Under the pieces are notes generated by a model, which did not search any database, had not been told where the DNA came from, and saw only the letters and a program-made list of their open reading frames with translations. From CALACW01 sp002431305 (lineage in GTDB: Bacteria > Bacillota > Clostridia > Oscillospirales > Acutalibacteraceae), in assembly GCA_937890355.1 (NCBI GenBank), contig CALACW010000056.1, positions 1 to 21,907 on the forward strand: a stretch of 21,907 nt of DNA, read 5' to 3'. Every line of letters starts with the position of its first letter. Positions within the stretch are counted from its first letter, which is position 1. This document shows positions 21,699 through 21,907 of this stretch, one piece after another. The position numbers were made by a program, and so were the translations under genes.

Positions 21699-21907
21699 AA
21701 TTTTACAGCATATGACGGGTCGAGCTTCACGCCGTTTCTCCTTACTTCAAAATGAAGGTGGTTCCCCGTTGAATTTCCCGTACTTCCGACAAGGGCAATA
21801 GTATCGCCCTGTTTAACAATATCGCCGGCAGAACATTTTAATTCACTGCAATGGGCATAAAGGGTATTGATTCCGTCGTCGTGCGCGAGTAAGACGTAAT
21901 TGCCGTA
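21695..21907 (-). CDS. M23 (LytM) peptidase-domain protein, C-terminal part (cut by the right window edge)
   Basis: The last 70 residues of an M23 domain are visible: YGNYVLLAHDDGINTLYAHC, a linker with QGDTIALVGSTGNSTG, and HLHFEVRRNGVKLDPSYAVKL before the stop. The YAH histidine and the HxH motif, needed for zinc binding and catalysis, are present, so the domain could be an active peptidoglycan endopeptidase. This differs from B. subtilis SpoIVFA, where these residues are lost. The other zinc ligand and the N-terminal part are outside the window. It is coupled to the membrane protease gene by an ATGA overlap. The domain is certain; whether it is a SpoIVFA counterpart or a cell-wall hydrolase is open. 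Confidence 0.88.
   Translation of the reverse strand, partial: YGNYVLLAHDDGINTLYAHCSELKCSAGDIVKQGDTIALVGSTGNSTGNHLHFEVRRNGVKLDPSYAVKL

Noticed and set aside
1..21907. CRISPR array, mobile element, phage genes or horizontally acquired island
   Set aside because: No regularly spaced repeats, transposase, integrase or att-like repeats are visible. Gene style is uniform and most genes are housekeeping.

Overview
The window looks like chromosomal DNA of a low-to-moderate GC Gram-positive bacterium of the class Clostridia, possibly an uncultured gut lineage. The signs are gene order (rplS-lepB-rbgA-rnhB-yraN and tig-clpP-clpX), strong GGAGG ribosome binding sites, consensus sigma-A promoters, U-tailed intrinsic terminators, a DUF1540 mini-protein and an oxygen-scavenging flavodiiron protein. 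I see no rRNA, tRNA, insertion sequence, prophage or CRISPR array. No stretch above 300 bases lacks a gene.

Region 1 (1-5445, minus strand) is a tightly packed seven-gene operon for D-amino-acid and 5-oxoproline metabolism. In transcription order it encodes a D-amino-acid transaminase, a DUF4392 protein (D-glutamate cyclase C-terminal-like), PxpB, PxpC, a DUF1445/YcsI protein (D-glutamate cyclase N-terminal-like), PxpA and alanine racemase (cut by the window edge). The two cyclase-type proteins match the two halves of the single eukaryotic D-glutamate cyclase. The set can be read as a route from D-Ala or D-Glu through 5-oxoproline to glutamate. This is the most interesting system in the window. 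Its promoter is followed at once by a terminator-like hairpin, a possible attenuator.

Region 2 (5600-9202, plus strand) holds three probably separately transcribed genes: a membrane-anchored or secreted C39-like peptidase, a secreted lipase of the zinc-binding I.5 type, and a flavodiiron protein. The last two have very good promoters.

Region 3 (9203-13505, minus strand) is the protein quality-control block tig-clpP-clpX, preceded by a metallophosphoesterase gene. A 59-residue cysteine-rich DUF1540 gene (13601-13780, plus strand) lies between the phosphoesterase and thrC.

Region 4 (13832-18562, minus strand) is housekeeping: rplS with a structured leader, lepB, rbgA, rnhB, yraN and thrC. Region 5 (18563-21907, minus strand) holds a radical SAM protein and its DUF2344 partner (function unknown), a SpoIVFB-like membrane protease, and the end of an M23 (LytM) peptidase gene that runs off the right edge.

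In several places an intrinsic terminator-like hairpin ends only 17-35 bases before the next start codon (dat, clpX, lepB, rbgA). This suggests partial termination or attenuation between adjacent genes.
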